Below, piece after piece: positions 1 to 10,289 of a stretch of 64,000 nucleotides of DNA. The notes beneath the pieces are model-generated. The model did not search any database and was not told the origin of the DNA. It saw nothing but the letters and a program-made list of their open reading frames with translations. Made by a program: the position numbers and the translations under genes. Origin of the DNA: Alphaproteobacteria bacterium LSUCC0684 (GTDB taxonomy: Bacteria > Pseudomonadota > Alphaproteobacteria > Puniceispirillales > UBA1172); assembly GCA_041228335.1 (NCBI GenBank), contig CP166130.1, positions 954,638 through 1,018,637 on the forward strand, written 5' to 3'. Position 1 is the stretch's first letter; the number at the start of each line of letters is the position of its first letter.

Positions 1-3000
1 AACGCGGTTCTCGCCCAGCGGATCATGGAATTCTATCTCTGTTCCTTCTCCAGCCAGTCGATCATCTACAAGGGGATGTTCCTGGCCGAACAGGTGACGG
101 CCTTCTACCCCGATCTGCTGGATGAACGCTTTGTGTCCCGGTTTGCGCTCTATCATCAGCGCTATTCCACCAATACGTTCCCGACCTGGAAACTGGCCCA
201 GCCTTTCCGGGTGCTGGCCCATAACGGGGAGATCAACACCCTGCGCGGCAACCAGAACTGGATGCTCTGCCACGAAGACAGAATGGCATCACCTCTCTTC
301 GGCGATGATATCCGGCATCTGAAGCCGGTGATCGAAGGCGGCGCATCAGACAGTTCCGCCCTTGATGGCGTCTTTGAACTCATGCTTCATGCCGGGCGTG
401 ATCTGCCCATGGTAAAGACCATGATGGTGCCTGAAGCGGTGCTCGAAAACGCCTCGCAGGAGATGAAAAATCTTTATGGCTACTGCAACGCGGTAATGGA
501 GCCCTGGGACGGACCTGCCGCTCTTGCAGCGGTTTCCGGTGACTGGGTTATCGCATCGGTGGACCGCAATGGCCTGCGCCCGATGCGGGTGACGATCACC
601 GAAAGCGGCCTCTTGCTGGCAGGGTCGGAGACCGGCATGGTCAGCCTTGATGAGGCGGGCATCATCGAAAAAAGCAAACTCGGCCCGGGCCAGATCATCG
701 GCGTCAACATGAAGGAAGGCAAACTCTATCACGACGCCGAACTGAAAGCCCGGTTGATGCAGCGGCGGGACTGGGGCAGATGGCTTGGCCGCTCGAGGGT
801 CATGGATGACCTGTTGAGCGAGACCGGCGCCAGATCCGAGACCATGCTGGATCAGGATATGCTGCGGCGGCGCCAGTATTCGGCAGGCTGGACGCTTGAA
901 GATATGGAACTTCTGCTTCAGCCGATGGCCGAAGGCGGCAAGGAAGCCACCGGGTCCATGGGCGATGACACGCCGCTTGCCGTGCTGTCGAACAAATATC
1001 GCGGCCTGCATCATTTCTTCCGGCAGAACTTCTCCCAGGTCACGAACCCTCCGATTGACAGCCTCAGGGAACGTCACGTCATGACCTTGCGGACTCGGCT
1101 TGGAAATCTTGGCAATATTCTGGATGAGACGCCGGAGCAATGCGACCATCTTCTGCTCAACTCACCGGTACTCAACAGCAGCGAATTTGCCGCCCTGATC
1201 GCATGGCTTGGCGACAAGGCCGCCATCATTGACGCCACCTTCATCCCCGGTGATGCGGCGGAAGGGCTTGAAGTCTCGCTCAACCGGATCGAACGTGAGG
1301 CCGAAGAAGCCGTCCGGGGCGGGGCTGAACATATCATGCTCTTGGATCGCAATGTCAGCGACAGAAGGATGGCTATCCCGACTATTCTGGCGGCAGGCGC
1401 GGTGCATGCCCATCTCGTCCGCCAGCAATTGCGCACCTTTGCCTCGATCAATGTCTCTTCTGGCGAATGTCTTGATGTGCATCATTTCGCGGTGCTGATG
1501 GGGGTTGGGGCGACGACGGTCAATCCGTGGGTTGCGGAAGAATCCATCCGCGACCGTCACGACCGCGGCCTTCTCCCCGGCATCACGCTTGAGGATGCAA
1601 TCCATAATTACAAGATGGCGATTGAAAACGGCCTTTTGAAAATCATGTCGAAGATGGGCATTTCGGTCCTGTCTTCGTATCGTGGCGGCTATAATTTTGA
1701 ATCGCTCGGCCTGTCACGTTCGCTCGTGTCTCGATATTTCCCGCCCATGACCTCACGCATTTCCGGCATCGGGTTGAGCGGGATTGAATCCCAGCTCAGG
1801 ACCATTCACGAAAACGCCTGGGCCGAGGCATCGGTAATGCTGCCGGTTGGCGGGTTTTTCCGCTTCCGGAAATCCGGTGAGGCCCATGCCTTTGATGCCG
1901 ACGTCATCCATTCGATGCAGCATGCCTGCGATACGGGGAGCTACGACAGCTGGAAATCCTACACGTCCAAAGTGTATAAGGCAGGTCCGGTCAATCTTCG
2001 TGATCTGCTTGATTTTACCAATGCCCGGGAAAGCCTGCCGCTCGAACAGGTCCAGAGCATCACCGAAATCCGGAAAAGACTGGTTTCCCCCGGTATTTCT
2101 CTCGGTGCGCTCAGCCCCGAAAGTCATGAAACGCTGTCCATCGCGATGAACCGTATCGGGGCAAAATCCGACAGCGGCGAAGGCGGCGAGGATCCGGCAA
2201 GATTTGTCCTGCGCGATAACGGCGATAATCCCTCGAGCGCAATCAAGCAGATCGCGTCGGGCCGCTTCGGGGTGACGGCGGAATACCTCAACAACTGCCA
2301 GGAGATCGAAATCAAGATCGCCCAGGGCGCCAAGCCCGGGGAAGGGGGGCAGCTTCCCGGTATCAAGGTGGACAGCCTGATCGCCAGGCTTCGCCATTCG
2401 ACGCCTGGGGTGACGCTCATATCGCCGCCGCCGCATCACGATATCTATTCGATCGAGGATCTGGCGCAGCTGATCTATGATCTCAAGCAGATCAACCCCG
2501 ATGCCCGTGTCTGCGTCAAACTGGTTGCCTCCACCGGGATCGGAACCATCGCCGCCGGCGTTGCCAAGGCGAAAGCTGATACAATCCTGATCTCGGGCCA
2601 TGGCGGCGGCACCGGCGCAAGCCCGCAATCCTCCATCAAGCATGCCGGCCTTCCGTGGGAAATGGGGCTGTCGGAAGTCCATCAGGTCCTGACAATGAAT
2701 GACTTAAGGGACAAGGTTGTCCTGCGCACCGATGGCGGGCTCAAGACCGGACGTGATATCGTCATGGCCGCCATGCTCGGGGCTGATGAATACGGCATCG
2801 GGACCGCGTCGTTGATTGCCATGGGATGTATCATGGTTCGTCAATGCCATTCCAACACCTGTCCGGTCGGGGTCTGCACCCAGCGCGAGGATCTGCGCGC
2901 GAAATTCACCGGCACCCCGGAAAAGGTTGTCCAGCTCTTCACCCATCTGGCTGAAGAGGTGCGTGAAATTCTGGCTGATCTCGGGGTCGCCAGCCTTGAG

Positions 3001-3963
3001 GAAATCATCGGCCGTACCGATATGCTGACCCAGGTCAGCCGCGGTAATGCGGCGCTCGATGATCTTGATCTCAATCCGATCCTGGTGCGGGCGGACAGCA
3101 CCGCCGCGCATCAACCCATGAAAACCGGCCGCAACGAGGTGCCGGATACGCTGGATGCGCTCATGGTAAAGGATGCCCGCGAAGCGCTCGAGCGTGGCCA
3201 GCGGATGCAGCTTTCCTATAACGTGGCCAATACCCAGCGTGCTATCGGCACGCGTCTGTCCTCGCATATCACGCGGCGTTTCGGCATGACAGGCCTCAAG
3301 GAAGAGACGATCACCGTCCGGCTTCGTGGCTCGGCCGGTCAGTCCCTCGGGGCGTTTGCCGTCAAGGGCCTCAAGCTCGAAGTGCTGGGCGACGCCAATG
3401 ACTATGTTGGCAAGGGTCTCTCCGGCGGGCTGATCACCTTGAGGAAAATGGCCGCCTCCAACCTCATCGCCCATAAGAACACGATCATCGGCAACACGGT
3501 TCTTTATGGCGCCACTTCCGGCGCGCTTTATGCCGCCGGTCAGGCAGGTGAGCGCATGGCGGTGCGGAATTCCGGCGCTACCGCCGTGGTTGAAGGCTGC
3601 GGGTCTAACGGTTGCGAGTACATGACCGGCGGAACAGTGGTCATTCTGGGCGCCGTCGGCAGCAATTTCGGTGCCGGCATGACCGGCGGCATGGCTTTCG
3701 TCTACGATGAGGATGGCAGTTTGCCCGGCAATATCAATCCGGCAACCCTTGAATTGTCGCGGATCATGACCACGCATTGGGCCGAGGTTCTTAAGGTGCA
3801 TCTGGAAAAGCAGGTGCATTATACCGGATCGGCGATCGCCACACGGATCCTTGACGACTGGGAGAAAAGCCTGCCAAAATTCTGGCATGTGGTGCCGACC
3901 GAAATCCTCAGGACGCTGGAGCACCCGTTGACCGGAGATACGGCAGGCCAGGCCACTGCCTGA
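1..3963 (+). CDS. gltB: Glutamate synthase (NADPH) large subunit, 5-prime truncated by window edge
   Basis: Catalyses transfer of the glutamine amide to 2-oxoglutarate in ammonia assimilation, in the cytoplasm with the GltD subunit. The reading frame is open from base 1, so the N-terminal Cys and roughly the first 200 residues of the glutaminase domain lie outside the window; the ATG at 25 is internal. Visible in order are the rest of the glutaminase domain, the central domain, the FMN-binding barrel with the 3Fe-4S cysteines (C-x5-C-x4-C, codons at 2827, 2845 and 2860), and the C-terminal GXGXG beta-helix (about 3400-3720). The 1,320 residues seen fit a family length of about 1,500. No gltD follows; it may lie upstream. 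All key C-terminal motifs look intact. Confidence 0.97.
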   Translation, partial: NAVLAQRIMEFYLCSFSSQSIIYKGMFLAEQVTAFYPDLLDERFVSRFALYHQRYSTNTFPTWKLAQPFRVLAHNGEINTLRGNQNWMLCHEDRMASPLFGDDIRHLKPVIEGGASDSSALDGVFELMLHAGRDLPMVKTMMVPEAVLENASQEMKNLYGYCNAVMEPWDGPAALAAVSGDWVIASVDRNGLRPMRVTITESGLLLAGSETGMVSLDEAGIIEKSKLGPGQIIGVNMKEGKLYHDAELKARLMQRRDWGRWLGRSRVMDDLLSETGARSETMLDQDMLRRRQYSAGWTLEDMELLLQPMAEGGKEATGSMGDDTPLAVLSNKYRGLHHFFRQNFSQVTNPPIDSLRERHVMTLRTRLGNLGNILDETPEQCDHLLLNSPVLNSSEFAALIAWLGDKAAIIDATFIPGDAAEGLEVSLNRIEREAEEAVRGGAEHIMLLDRNVSDRRMAIPTILAAGAVHAHLVRQQLRTFASINVSSGECLDVHHFAVLMGVGATTVNPWVAEESIRDRHDRGLLPGITLEDAIHNYKMAIENGLLKIMSKMGISVLSSYRGGYNFESLGLSRSLVSRYFPPMTSRISGIGLSGIESQLRTIHENAWAEASVMLPVGGFFRFRKSGEAHAFDADVIHSMQHACDTGSYDSWKSYTSKVYKAGPVNLRDLLDFTNARESLPLEQVQSITEIRKRLVSPGISLGALSPESHETLSIAMNRIGAKSDSGEGGEDPARFVLRDNGDNPSSAIKQIASGRFGVTAEYLNNCQEIEIKIAQGAKPGEGGQLPGIKVDSLIARLRHSTPGVTLISPPPHHDIYSIEDLAQLIYDLKQINPDARVCVKLVASTGIGTIAAGVAKAKADTILISGHGGGTGASPQSSIKHAGLPWEMGLSEVHQVLTMNDLRDKVVLRTDGGLKTGRDIVMAAMLGADEYGIGTASLIAMGCIMVRQCHSNTCPVGVCTQREDLRAKFTGTPEKVVQLFTHLAEEVREILADLGVASLEEIIGRTDMLTQVSRGNAALDDLDLNPILVRADSTAAHQPMKTGRNEVPDTLDALMVKDAREALERGQRMQLSYNVANTQRAIGTRLSSHITRRFGMTGLKEETITVRLRGSAGQSLGAFAVKGLKLEVLGDANDYVGKGLSGGLITLRKMAASNLIAHKNTIIGNTVLYGATSGALYAAGQAGERMAVRNSGATAVVEGCGSNGCEYMTGGTVVILGAVGSNFGAGMTGGMAFVYDEDGSLPGNINPATLELSRIMTTHWAEVLKVHLEKQVHYTGSAIATRILDDWEKSLPKFWHVVPTEILRTLEHPLTGDTAGQATA

Positions 3964-3973
3964 GGGTAGATGA

Positions 3974-4486
3974 ATGCACCATTTGCGACCTGAAACCTCA
4001 TCGGATCAGGCAGAAATCGAACGCCTGCTGGGCCTAGGGTTTCCGGCGCATCATGCGCGCCGGAATATCTGGGCCCTGCGGCCGGGGGCGCCGCTCGCTG
4101 AACTCTGCCTTGTCGCCGAAGATGACGCCCGGCCCGGCCATCTCCTTGGTTCGATCAGGTATTGGCCGATCACGATTGCCGGATTTGCATCGGTTCTTCT
4201 CGGGCCGCTTGCCGTTGATCCCGAATTGCGGGGGCAGGGTATCGGCCGGCAGCTGGTGCGGGAGAGCCTCGCGCTGGCGGAGAAGGGCCCCTGGCGCTGG
4301 TGCTTTGTCTCGGGAGAGCGGGATTACTACCCGCGGCTTGGCTTCAGCAAACTTGCCGCGAGCGATGTCGATCTGCCCGCACCGATTGAAGAAGAACGCT
4401 TGCATCTGATCTCTGTTTCGGGGGATAGTCTTTCTGATATGCCGCCGCGACCCTGGAGCATCCGCCCTGTGGTGGCAGAAACCTGA
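3974..4486 (+). CDS. GNAT-family N-acetyltransferase
   Basis: A 170-residue single-domain GNAT protein. The acetyl-CoA binding motif A is clear near residues 76-95 (LGPLAVDPELRGQGIGRQL, with the Q/R-x-x-G-x-G/A core). It resembles the YhbS-like group of small-molecule or protein acetyltransferases; the acceptor cannot be read from the sequence. The start is 10 nt after the gltB stop, with an AGGG Shine-Dalgarno lying across the gltB stop region, so it is probably cotranscribed with gltB. Confidence 0.85.
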   Translation: MHHLRPETSSDQAEIERLLGLGFPAHHARRNIWALRPGAPLAELCLVAEDDARPGHLLGSIRYWPITIAGFASVLLGPLAVDPELRGQGIGRQLVRESLALAEKGPWRWCFVSGERDYYPRLGFSKLAASDVDLPAPIEEERLHLISVSGDSLSDMPPRPWSIRPVVAET

Positions 4487-4516
4487 AGAAAAGTCTGCAT
4501 ATATACCGGTAAATTC

Positions 4517-5185
4517 ATGCGTGTGCTTCACCATTACTGGCTTTCCTCCGGATCACGTTTCTGCCGTCTGATGCTGGCCGAACGGAAGCTCGACGCCCTG
4601 CAGAAACTCGAACTGCCCTGGGAAGCGCAGCCCGCCTTCCTTGCGATCAATCCCGCCGGTACGGTGCCGGTTCTGGTGGAGGATGACGGCACGGTGCTGA
4701 GCGGGGTCTGGTCCATTGCCGAATATTTCGAAGATACCGAAAAAGAGGCCTCGCTTCTGCCCGGAACGCCGGCCGCCCGGGCCGAGGCCCGCCGCCTGGT
4801 GGACTGGTTTCACGGCAAGTTCGAGCGTGAGGTGGTCACCCCCGTCCTCAAGGAGAAGCATTTTCGCCGCATGACCGGCGATGGCGTTCCATCATCCGAA
4901 ATCATCCGGGCGGCCATGGGCAATCTTTCATCACATCTTGAATACGTCAACTATCTGGCGGAACGTCGTAAATGGCTGGCAGGCAACAGGCTCAGCCTAG
5001 CGGATCTTCACGCCGCCGCCTCGCTGTCGGTGCTGGATTATCTTGGCGATGTGTTCTGGCAGGACTGGCCGGAGGCAAAAACATGGTATTCCCGCATCAA
5101 ATCCCGGCCATCTTTTCGTCCTCTTCTTGCCGATACCGTCACCGGCCTGACGCCGCCCGCCCATTACGCTGATCTTGATTTCTGA
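4517..5185 (+). CDS. Glutathione S-transferase family protein
   Basis: A 222-residue cytosolic GST-fold protein. Residues 1-80 form the thioredoxin-like domain, with the conserved cis-Pro segment NPAGTVPVL and the following acidic/Ser glutathione-contact region. The rest is the all-alpha domain, including the LSLADLHAAASL helix typical of bacterial GSTs. It probably conjugates or reduces electrophiles with glutathione; the substrate is unknown. It lies 30 nt after the acetyltransferase on the same strand and converges on the hydrolase at 5194. Confidence 0.85.
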   Translation: MRVLHHYWLSSGSRFCRLMLAERKLDALQKLELPWEAQPAFLAINPAGTVPVLVEDDGTVLSGVWSIAEYFEDTEKEASLLPGTPAARAEARRLVDWFHGKFEREVVTPVLKEKHFRRMTGDGVPSSEIIRAAMGNLSSHLEYVNYLAERRKWLAGNRLSLADLHAAASLSVLDYLGDVFWQDWPEAKTWYSRIKSRPSFRPLLADTVTGLTPPAHYADLDF

Positions 5186-5193
5186 TCTGTCCC

Positions 5194-5964
5194 TCAGCCG
5201 ATATAGCGGGAAATCTCGTCAAGGCATGAAAGAATGAGCTCGATCTGGTCCGGCTCCGAGAAACGGTGGCCCGCATCCTGATCAAGAATGACTTCGATAT
5301 CGGGGTGCTGAAAGACAGAAGCGAGCTTTTCCGATGACACATGCGGCACTTCCTCGTCTTTCATGCCATGGAGAAGGCGCACGGGCCCGCCAACGGGGAT
5401 ACGCGCACCAAGGACGAAATTCTTCCTCCCATCCTCAATAAGGGCATAGGTATAGATCACGTCCTCGGGGGCATAGGGGTTGGGCAGCGCGATACGGCCC
5501 GTGGTTTTCATGTCATCCTGCTGGGCCGGGCTGAGCCTGTTCCAGATCAGCTCATCGGTGAAATCCGGCGCCGCGGCAATGCCGATAATGCCGGCTATTC
5601 TCGATGACCGCTCCCGCGCCACCAGCGTCATCAGCCAGCCGCCGAGCGATGAGCCGACAAGAATGATCGCGCCTGTGGTCAATTCGTCCACCACGGCAAG
5701 GCAATCGGCTTTCCAGGTGCTGATCGTGCCATCGAGGAACGCGCCCGAAGACCGGCCATGGCCGGAATAATCAAACCTGATGATGCCGAACCCGTTTTCC
5801 CTGGCCCAGGCGTCAACGGCCAACGCCTTGGTGCCGTCCATATCGGAGCCGTGGCCGGCAAAGAAAACGATGGTCGGTGCCCCGGCAACTTCGGCGCCGG
5901 TCCAGGCAATCCTTGCGCCATGACTTGTATTGAGAAATTCAACGATTTGCGTTTCTTTTTCCAC
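5194..5964 (-). CDS. Alpha/beta hydrolase
   Basis: A 256-residue serine hydrolase fold. The nucleophile elbow is G-S-S-L-G (in VGSSLGGW), an oxyanion-type GHGSDM segment sits near residue 35, and the catalytic His is in DAGHRFSEP near the C-terminus. The overall pattern resembles ABHD10-like or dienelactone-hydrolase-like thioesterases/esterases. There is no signal peptide, so it should be cytoplasmic. It is transcribed toward the GST gene and divergently from the glycosyltransferase. The substrate is not predictable. Confidence 0.8.
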   Translation of the reverse strand: MEKETQIVEFLNTSHGARIAWTGAEVAGAPTIVFFAGHGSDMDGTKALAVDAWARENGFGIIRFDYSGHGRSSGAFLDGTISTWKADCLAVVDELTTGAIILVGSSLGGWLMTLVARERSSRIAGIIGIAAAPDFTDELIWNRLSPAQQDDMKTTGRIALPNPYAPEDVIYTYALIEDGRKNFVLGARIPVGGPVRLLHGMKDEEVPHVSSEKLASVFQHPDIEVILDQDAGHRFSEPDQIELILSCLDEISRYIG

Positions 5965-6089
5965 GATCCGGTCTTTCCATCTTTGCCTTGAGACAGGAAT
6001 AGCGTATACAAAAGGGCTTAAATATCCACCACCTCAATTGGGGCCATGATGAAATCTTAGGGCATGTCCCGGATTTATGGCAATAATCT

Positions 6090-7271
6090 TTGAAATCAAG
6101 ACCGAAAAACACCACTCGACCGAGCTCGCCGAAAGTGTTGAAAGGCAAGGTCATCGTCCAGATTCTGCCTGCCCTTAATCGCGGCGGTGTTGAGCGCGGT
6201 ACCGTGGAAACTGCCCGCGCCATTGTCGAAGCCGGAGGCCGCGCCGTCGTCTTCAGCACCGGCGGTCTGCTGGTGCCGAACCTGAAGCGGGTTGGCGGCG
6301 AGCATATCGATCTCGGCGTTGATACAAAAAACCCGCTCAAATGGCCCTGGCGCCGCAAAAAGGTCCGGGAGGCGCTGAAGGCATGCGGGGCTGATCTTGT
6401 TCATGTTCGTTCCCGGGCACCAGCCTGGATCAGTATTCCCGCTGCCCGGTCTCTTGGTCTGCCGGTGGTGACAACCATCCATGGCAGGTTTGCCGCCAGT
6501 TCAAGATTAAAGCTCTTCTATAACAGCATCATGACCAAAGGTGATCAGGTGATCGCCATCTCACGTTATGTTCAGGATCTGGCCGCGTCCCAGTTTTCCG
6601 CGGTCAGTTCTCGTCTTTTGGTTATTCATCGCGGTGTTGATCTTGATATGTTTGCCGCCGCCAGCGTGTCTCCCCAGCGGGTGGTGAAAATGGCCTCCAT
6701 GTTGAGCGTGCCGGATGGAACGCCGGTCATCATGTTGCCTGCCCGTCCGACAGGATGGAAAGGGGCCGAAATCCTGATCGATGCCTGCGCGATGATGAAC
6801 GACATGAAATTTCTTGTCCTGCTGGTCGGGGCGGCAGATGGGTCGGCGGCATTTCAATCGGCGCTGGTGCGAAAGATCGAGGAAGCCGGCCTGACTGAAA
6901 AAATCCGGCTCTGCCCGTCGCAGGATGACATGCCGGCAACATTGATGCTGGCCGATGTGGTGGCCATGCCATCGATAACGCCCGAACCTTTCGGCCGGGT
7001 GGCGGTGGAAGCTTCCGCCATGGGGCGGCCGGTGGTGGCGTTTGATCATGGCGGCGCGTCCGAAACCGTCGAGCATGGCGTGACGGGCTGGCTTGCAACG
7101 CCCGGTGATGCCGCGTCTCTTGCTGATTGCCTGCGCCGGGCGCTGGGCCTCAATCTTCGTGAGCGTCGGGCGATGGGCAAGGCGGCCCGCAAGCGGGTGG
7201 AGGAAAAATTCTCCACCGCCATGATGTGCGCGAAAACCATCGCGCTTTACAGAAAACTGCTCAAAAAGTGA
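6090..7271 (+). CDS. Glycosyltransferase family 4 (GT-B)
   Basis: A 393-residue GT-B fold enzyme. The N-terminal acceptor domain carries the GGVERG loop (LNRGGVERGTVE). The C-terminal nucleotide-sugar domain carries an E-x7-E type motif, EPFGRVAVEA, followed by GRPVVAFDHGGASE. Such enzymes build lipopolysaccharide or capsule glycans at the inner face of the membrane; the sugar and acceptor are unknown. It stands alone between a divergent hydrolase and thrS, with no other envelope-glycan genes nearby. Confidence 0.87.
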   Translation: MKSRPKNTTRPSSPKVLKGKVIVQILPALNRGGVERGTVETARAIVEAGGRAVVFSTGGLLVPNLKRVGGEHIDLGVDTKNPLKWPWRRKKVREALKACGADLVHVRSRAPAWISIPAARSLGLPVVTTIHGRFAASSRLKLFYNSIMTKGDQVIAISRYVQDLAASQFSAVSSRLLVIHRGVDLDMFAAASVSPQRVVKMASMLSVPDGTPVIMLPARPTGWKGAEILIDACAMMNDMKFLVLLVGAADGSAAFQSALVRKIEEAGLTEKIRLCPSQDDMPATLMLADVVAMPSITPEPFGRVAVEASAMGRPVVAFDHGGASETVEHGVTGWLATPGDAASLADCLRRALGLNLRERRAMGKAARKRVEEKFSTAMMCAKTIALYRKLLKK

Positions 7272-7377
7272 TGCTTCTGCCTCGATTGCGCATAGATCTT
7301 GCAGTTAGAGGTGGAAATGCGGTAAACCCTAGCCTCATGCACTCGCGCGTAAACTAAAGCAAAGATAAAGATCGGAC

Positions 7378-9312
7378 ATGCCTGTCATAACCCTGCCGGA
7401 TGGCGCCCAGAAAATCTATGATACTCCTGTCACCCCTGCCAGGGTCGCAGCCGATATCGGCCCGGGGCTGGCGAAGGCAGCGCTGGCGGCAAGAGCCAAT
7501 GGCAGGATGATCGATCTGAGCCTTGAGCTTGATGAAGATACCGAACTTTCGCTTGTCACCCTTAAGGATGAGGATGCACTGGCCCTTTTGCGTCATGACT
7601 GCGCCCATGTGATGGCGGAAGCGGTGCAGGAGCTCTTCCCGGAAACCCAGGTGACGATCGGCCCGGCGATTGAAAACGGCTTCTACTATGACTTTCATCG
7701 TGACACCCCGTTCTCCGAAGATGATCTTGTGGCCATCGAAACCCGCATGCATGAGATCGTCGATCGCGACGAGACGATCACGCGAGAAGTTTTTTCCCGA
7801 AACGAAGCCATTCAGTTTTATCGTAATAATAACGAGCCCTTCAAGGTCGAACTTGTCGATTCAATTCCAGAAGATGAGGTGGTGACCTTCTACCGTCAGG
7901 GGAACTTCATTGACCTCTGCCGCGGCCCGCATCTTGCCTCCACCGGCAAGCTCGGGCATGCGTTCAAACTGATGAAAGTCGCCGGCGCGTATTGGCGCGG
8001 GGATTCCACCCGTCCCATGCTGCAGCGGATTTACGGCACGGCTTTCGGCACCGAAAAAGAACTTTCCGCATATCTCACCATGCTTGAAGAAGCGGAAAAG
8101 CGTGATCACCGCAAGCTTGGCCGCGGGCTTGATCTTTTCCATATGCAGGAAGAGGCCGCCGGGTCCGTCTTCTGGCATGCAAAGGGCTGGACCCTCTATC
8201 GGGAAATCGAGGCCTATATGCGTCGCCGTCTCGATGTCGCCGGATATAACGAGGTGAAGACCCCGCAGCTGGTTGATCGCAGCCTCTGGGAAGCGTCGGG
8301 GCATTGGGACAAATTTGGTCAGAACATGTTCACCGCGGCCTCCGAAGATAATCGCACGCTTGCGCTCAAACCGATGAACTGCCCCGGCCACGTCCAGATC
8401 TATCGTCAGGGGATTACCTCCTATCGTGATCTGCCGGTGCGCATGGCCGAATTTGGCTCCTGCCATCGCAATGAACCTTCAGGGGCGCTGCATGGCATCA
8501 TGCGTGTCCGGGCGTTCACCCAGGACGACGCCCATATTTTCTGCACCGAAGACCAGATCAATTCGGAATCGGTGGCCTTCTGCAATCTCCTGCTCGACGT
8601 CTATCGTGACTTCGGGTTCGAAGATGTGCGGGTGAAGTTTTCCGACCGGCCCGAAATCCGTGCCGGCGATGACGCGACATGGGACCGCGCCGAGGCCGCC
8701 TTGAAGGCGGCGACGGACGCCGCCGGTCTTCAAACAACCCCAAATCCGGGGGAAGGGGCCTTCTATGGCCCGAAACTGGAATTTGTGCTGCGCGATGCCA
8801 TCGGCCGCGATTGGCAATGCGGCACCCTGCAGGTGGATTTCGTTCTGCCGGACCGGCTTGACGCCGAATATGTTACCGAAACCGGGGAAAGAAAACGTCC
8901 CGTGATGCTCCACCGTGCCATCCTCGGCTCGCTCGAACGCTGGATCGGGATACTGATTGAACAGTATTCCGGCCGCCTGCCGGCTTGGCTTGCGCCGGTG
9001 CAATGCGTCGTTGCGCCGATCAGCGAAAGCGCGAATGAGTACGCCCGCGAAGTTGCGGATGCGTTCAAGCGCAAGGGCTTCCGTGTTGAAACCGATCTCC
9101 GGAATGAGAAGATCAGCTACAAGGTGCGTGAACACTCGGTCATGAAAGTGCCCTATATTATCGCGGTCGGCGGCCGTGAAGCCGAAGATCGCACTATCGC
9201 TTTGCGCCGTCTTGGCTCACCGAACCAAGAAACGCTTGCCCTTTTGGATGCCCTGAATACACTAGGCGATGAAATTCTGCCGCCCGACATGAAACGCAAC
9301 GCGGCCGAATAA
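7378..9312 (+). CDS. thrS: Threonyl-tRNA synthetase
   Basis: Charges tRNA-Thr. The 644 residues follow the standard order: N-terminal TGS domain (starting MPVITLPDG), SAD editing domain with the H-x3-H motif in HDCAHVMAE, class II catalytic core with the zinc Cys in MNCPGH and motif 2 around [13 protein letters not shown], motif 3 near [12 protein letters not shown], and the C-terminal anticodon-binding domain. It heads the conserved translation cluster with infC, rpmI, rplT and pheST. The length is normal for the family. Confidence 0.97.
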   Translation: MPVITLPDGAQKIYDTPVTPARVAADIGPGLAKAALAARANGRMIDLSLELDEDTELSLVTLKDEDALALLRHDCAHVMAEAVQELFPETQVTIGPAIENGFYYDFHRDTPFSEDDLVAIETRMHEIVDRDETITREVFSRNEAIQFYRNNNEPFKVELVDSIPEDEVVTFYRQGNFIDLCRGPHLASTGKLGHAFKLMKVAGAYWRGDSTRPMLQRIYGTAFGTEKELSAYLTMLEEAEKRDHRKLGRGLDLFHMQEEAAGSVFWHAKGWTLYREIEAYMRRRLDVAGYNEVKTPQLVDRSLWEASGHWDKFGQNMFTAASEDNRTLALKPMNCPGHVQIYRQGITSYRDLPVRMAEFGSCHRNEPSGALHGIMRVRAFTQDDAHIFCTEDQINSESVAFCNLLLDVYRDFGFEDVRVKFSDRPEIRAGDDATWDRAEAALKAATDAAGLQTTPNPGEGAFYGPKLEFVLRDAIGRDWQCGTLQVDFVLPDRLDAEYVTETGERKRPVMLHRAILGSLERWIGILIEQYSGRLPAWLAPVQCVVAPISESANEYAREVADAFKRKGFRVETDLRNEKISYKVREHSVMKVPYIIAVGGREAEDRTIALRRLGSPNQETLALLDALNTLGDEILPPDMKRNAAE

Positions 9313-9334
9313 TACATATCTGAAACTGCAAAAC

Positions 9335-9350
9335 AGGAGAAACTTCCATA
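9335..9350 (+). promoter_or_regulatory. infC translation start: Shine-Dalgarno plus non-canonical ATA start codon
   Basis: AGGAGA (9335-9340) is followed after 7 nt by ATA (9348-9350), in frame with the IF-3 coding sequence. An in-frame TGA at 9321-9323 blocks any earlier start, and there is no in-frame ATG, GTG or TTG before residue 60. In E. coli infC the rare AUU start allows IF-3 to repress its own translation; AUA here would serve the same role (inference). Confidence 0.8.
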
Positions 9351-9890
9351 GTCCGACCACCCATAGGCGCCAAGGCCCCCCCGGCAAAGTCAGGTCCCCG
9401 TGTTAACGGTGCCATCACTGCCCCCCGAATTCGTTGCATAGATGAAAATGGTGAACAGCTAGGTATCATCAGCGTAGATGAGGCGCTGCGACGCGCCGAT
9501 CTTGCTGGTCTTGATCTGGTAGAAGTGCAGCCGAATGTTGATCCGCCGGTATGCAAGATCCTTGATTACGGCAAATTCAAGTATGAGGCCCAGAAGCGCG
9601 CCAACGAAGCCAAGAAACGGCAGAAGGTTGTGGACGTCAAGGAAATCAAGCTCCGCCCCAATATCGATGAACATGATTATCAGGTGAAAATGCGCAATGT
9701 CCGCAAATTCATCGGCGCCGGCGACAAGGTAAAGGTGACGCTTCGCTTCCGTGGTCGTGAAATGGCGCATCAGGAACTCGGCGCCCAGGTGCTTGATCGG
9801 GTGCGCGAGGAGATGGAAGAACTCACCAAGGTCGAAGCCATGCCCAAACTGGAAGGCCGGCAGATGGTCATGGTGCTCGCCCCGGCCTGA
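9348..9890 (+). CDS. infC: Translation initiation factor IF-3
   Basis: IF-3 binds the 30S subunit, blocks premature 50S joining and proofreads the start codon. Read from the ATA at 9348 the protein is 180 residues, the usual family length. The N-domain contains [21 protein letters not shown] and DLVEVQPN; the linker carries [15 protein letters not shown]; the C-domain runs through [16 protein letters not shown] to the C-terminal MVMVLAP. The first ATG in frame (9525) would remove the whole N-domain, so it cannot be the true start. It follows thrS by 35 nt and is probably cotranscribed. Confidence 0.95.
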   Translation: MVRPPIGAKAPPAKSGPRVNGAITAPRIRCIDENGEQLGIISVDEALRRADLAGLDLVEVQPNVDPPVCKILDYGKFKYEAQKRANEAKKRQKVVDVKEIKLRPNIDEHDYQVKMRNVRKFIGAGDKVKVTLRFRGREMAHQELGAQVLDRVREEMEELTKVEAMPKLEGRQMVMVLAPA

Positions 9891-9963
9891 CCATAACCTG
9901 TCCGTTCACCTGACCGTGACCTGCCGCAGGACGACAACAGGTCTTGCGAAGTCGCAATTTTCC

Positions 9964-9992
9964 TTGCATCCCGGGGAGGTGGACGGTATAAG
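9964..9992 (+). promoter_or_regulatory. Putative sigma-70 type promoter for rpmI-rplT
   Basis: TTGCAT (9964-9969), a 17-nt spacer and TATAAG (9987-9992) lie in the 189-nt gap between infC and rpmI. They would give an mRNA leader of about 80 nt. That leader contains a small CAGGC/GCCTG inverted repeat at about 10011-10031. Called by pattern only. Confidence 0.45.
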
Positions 9993-10079
9993 ACGCCATT
10001 GTTCCGCGATCAGGCTAAAAAGGGCTGCCTGACCGGATTCCCCGGCTTTGCCGTTAACCCTTTGAATGATGAGGATGAA

Positions 10080-10277
10080 ATGCCCAAAATGAAAACCAAA
10101 AGCGGGGCGAAAAAGCGTTTTCGTCTGACCGCTTCCGGGAAGGTACGCGGCAGTTCCGCGTTTCTTCAGCACAATCTCCGTCGTCGTAGCCAGAAAATGA
10201 AGCGCCAGGCGCGTGGCACCATGATCCTTTGTGATGCCGACGCCCGTATCGTCAAGCGCTTCCTGCCTTACGCCTAA
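10080..10277 (+). CDS. rpmI: 50S ribosomal protein L35
   Basis: A 65-residue basic protein of the large ribosomal subunit. The family N-terminus MPKMKTKSGAKKRF fixes the start at 10080, although the frame is open from 9999. The end, RIVKRFLPYA, is typical. It lies 12 nt upstream of rplT, the standard rpmI-rplT pair. Confidence 0.97.
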   Translation: MPKMKTKSGAKKRFRLTASGKVRGSSAFLQHNLRRRSQKMKRQARGTMILCDADARIVKRFLPYA

Positions 10278-10289
10278 AGGAGATTTCAC

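Noticed and set aside
2704-3924. 406-codon antisense ORF within gltB
   Set aside because: A long shadow frame in GC-rich coding DNA; His/Gly/Arg-rich, with no family and no ribosome-binding site.
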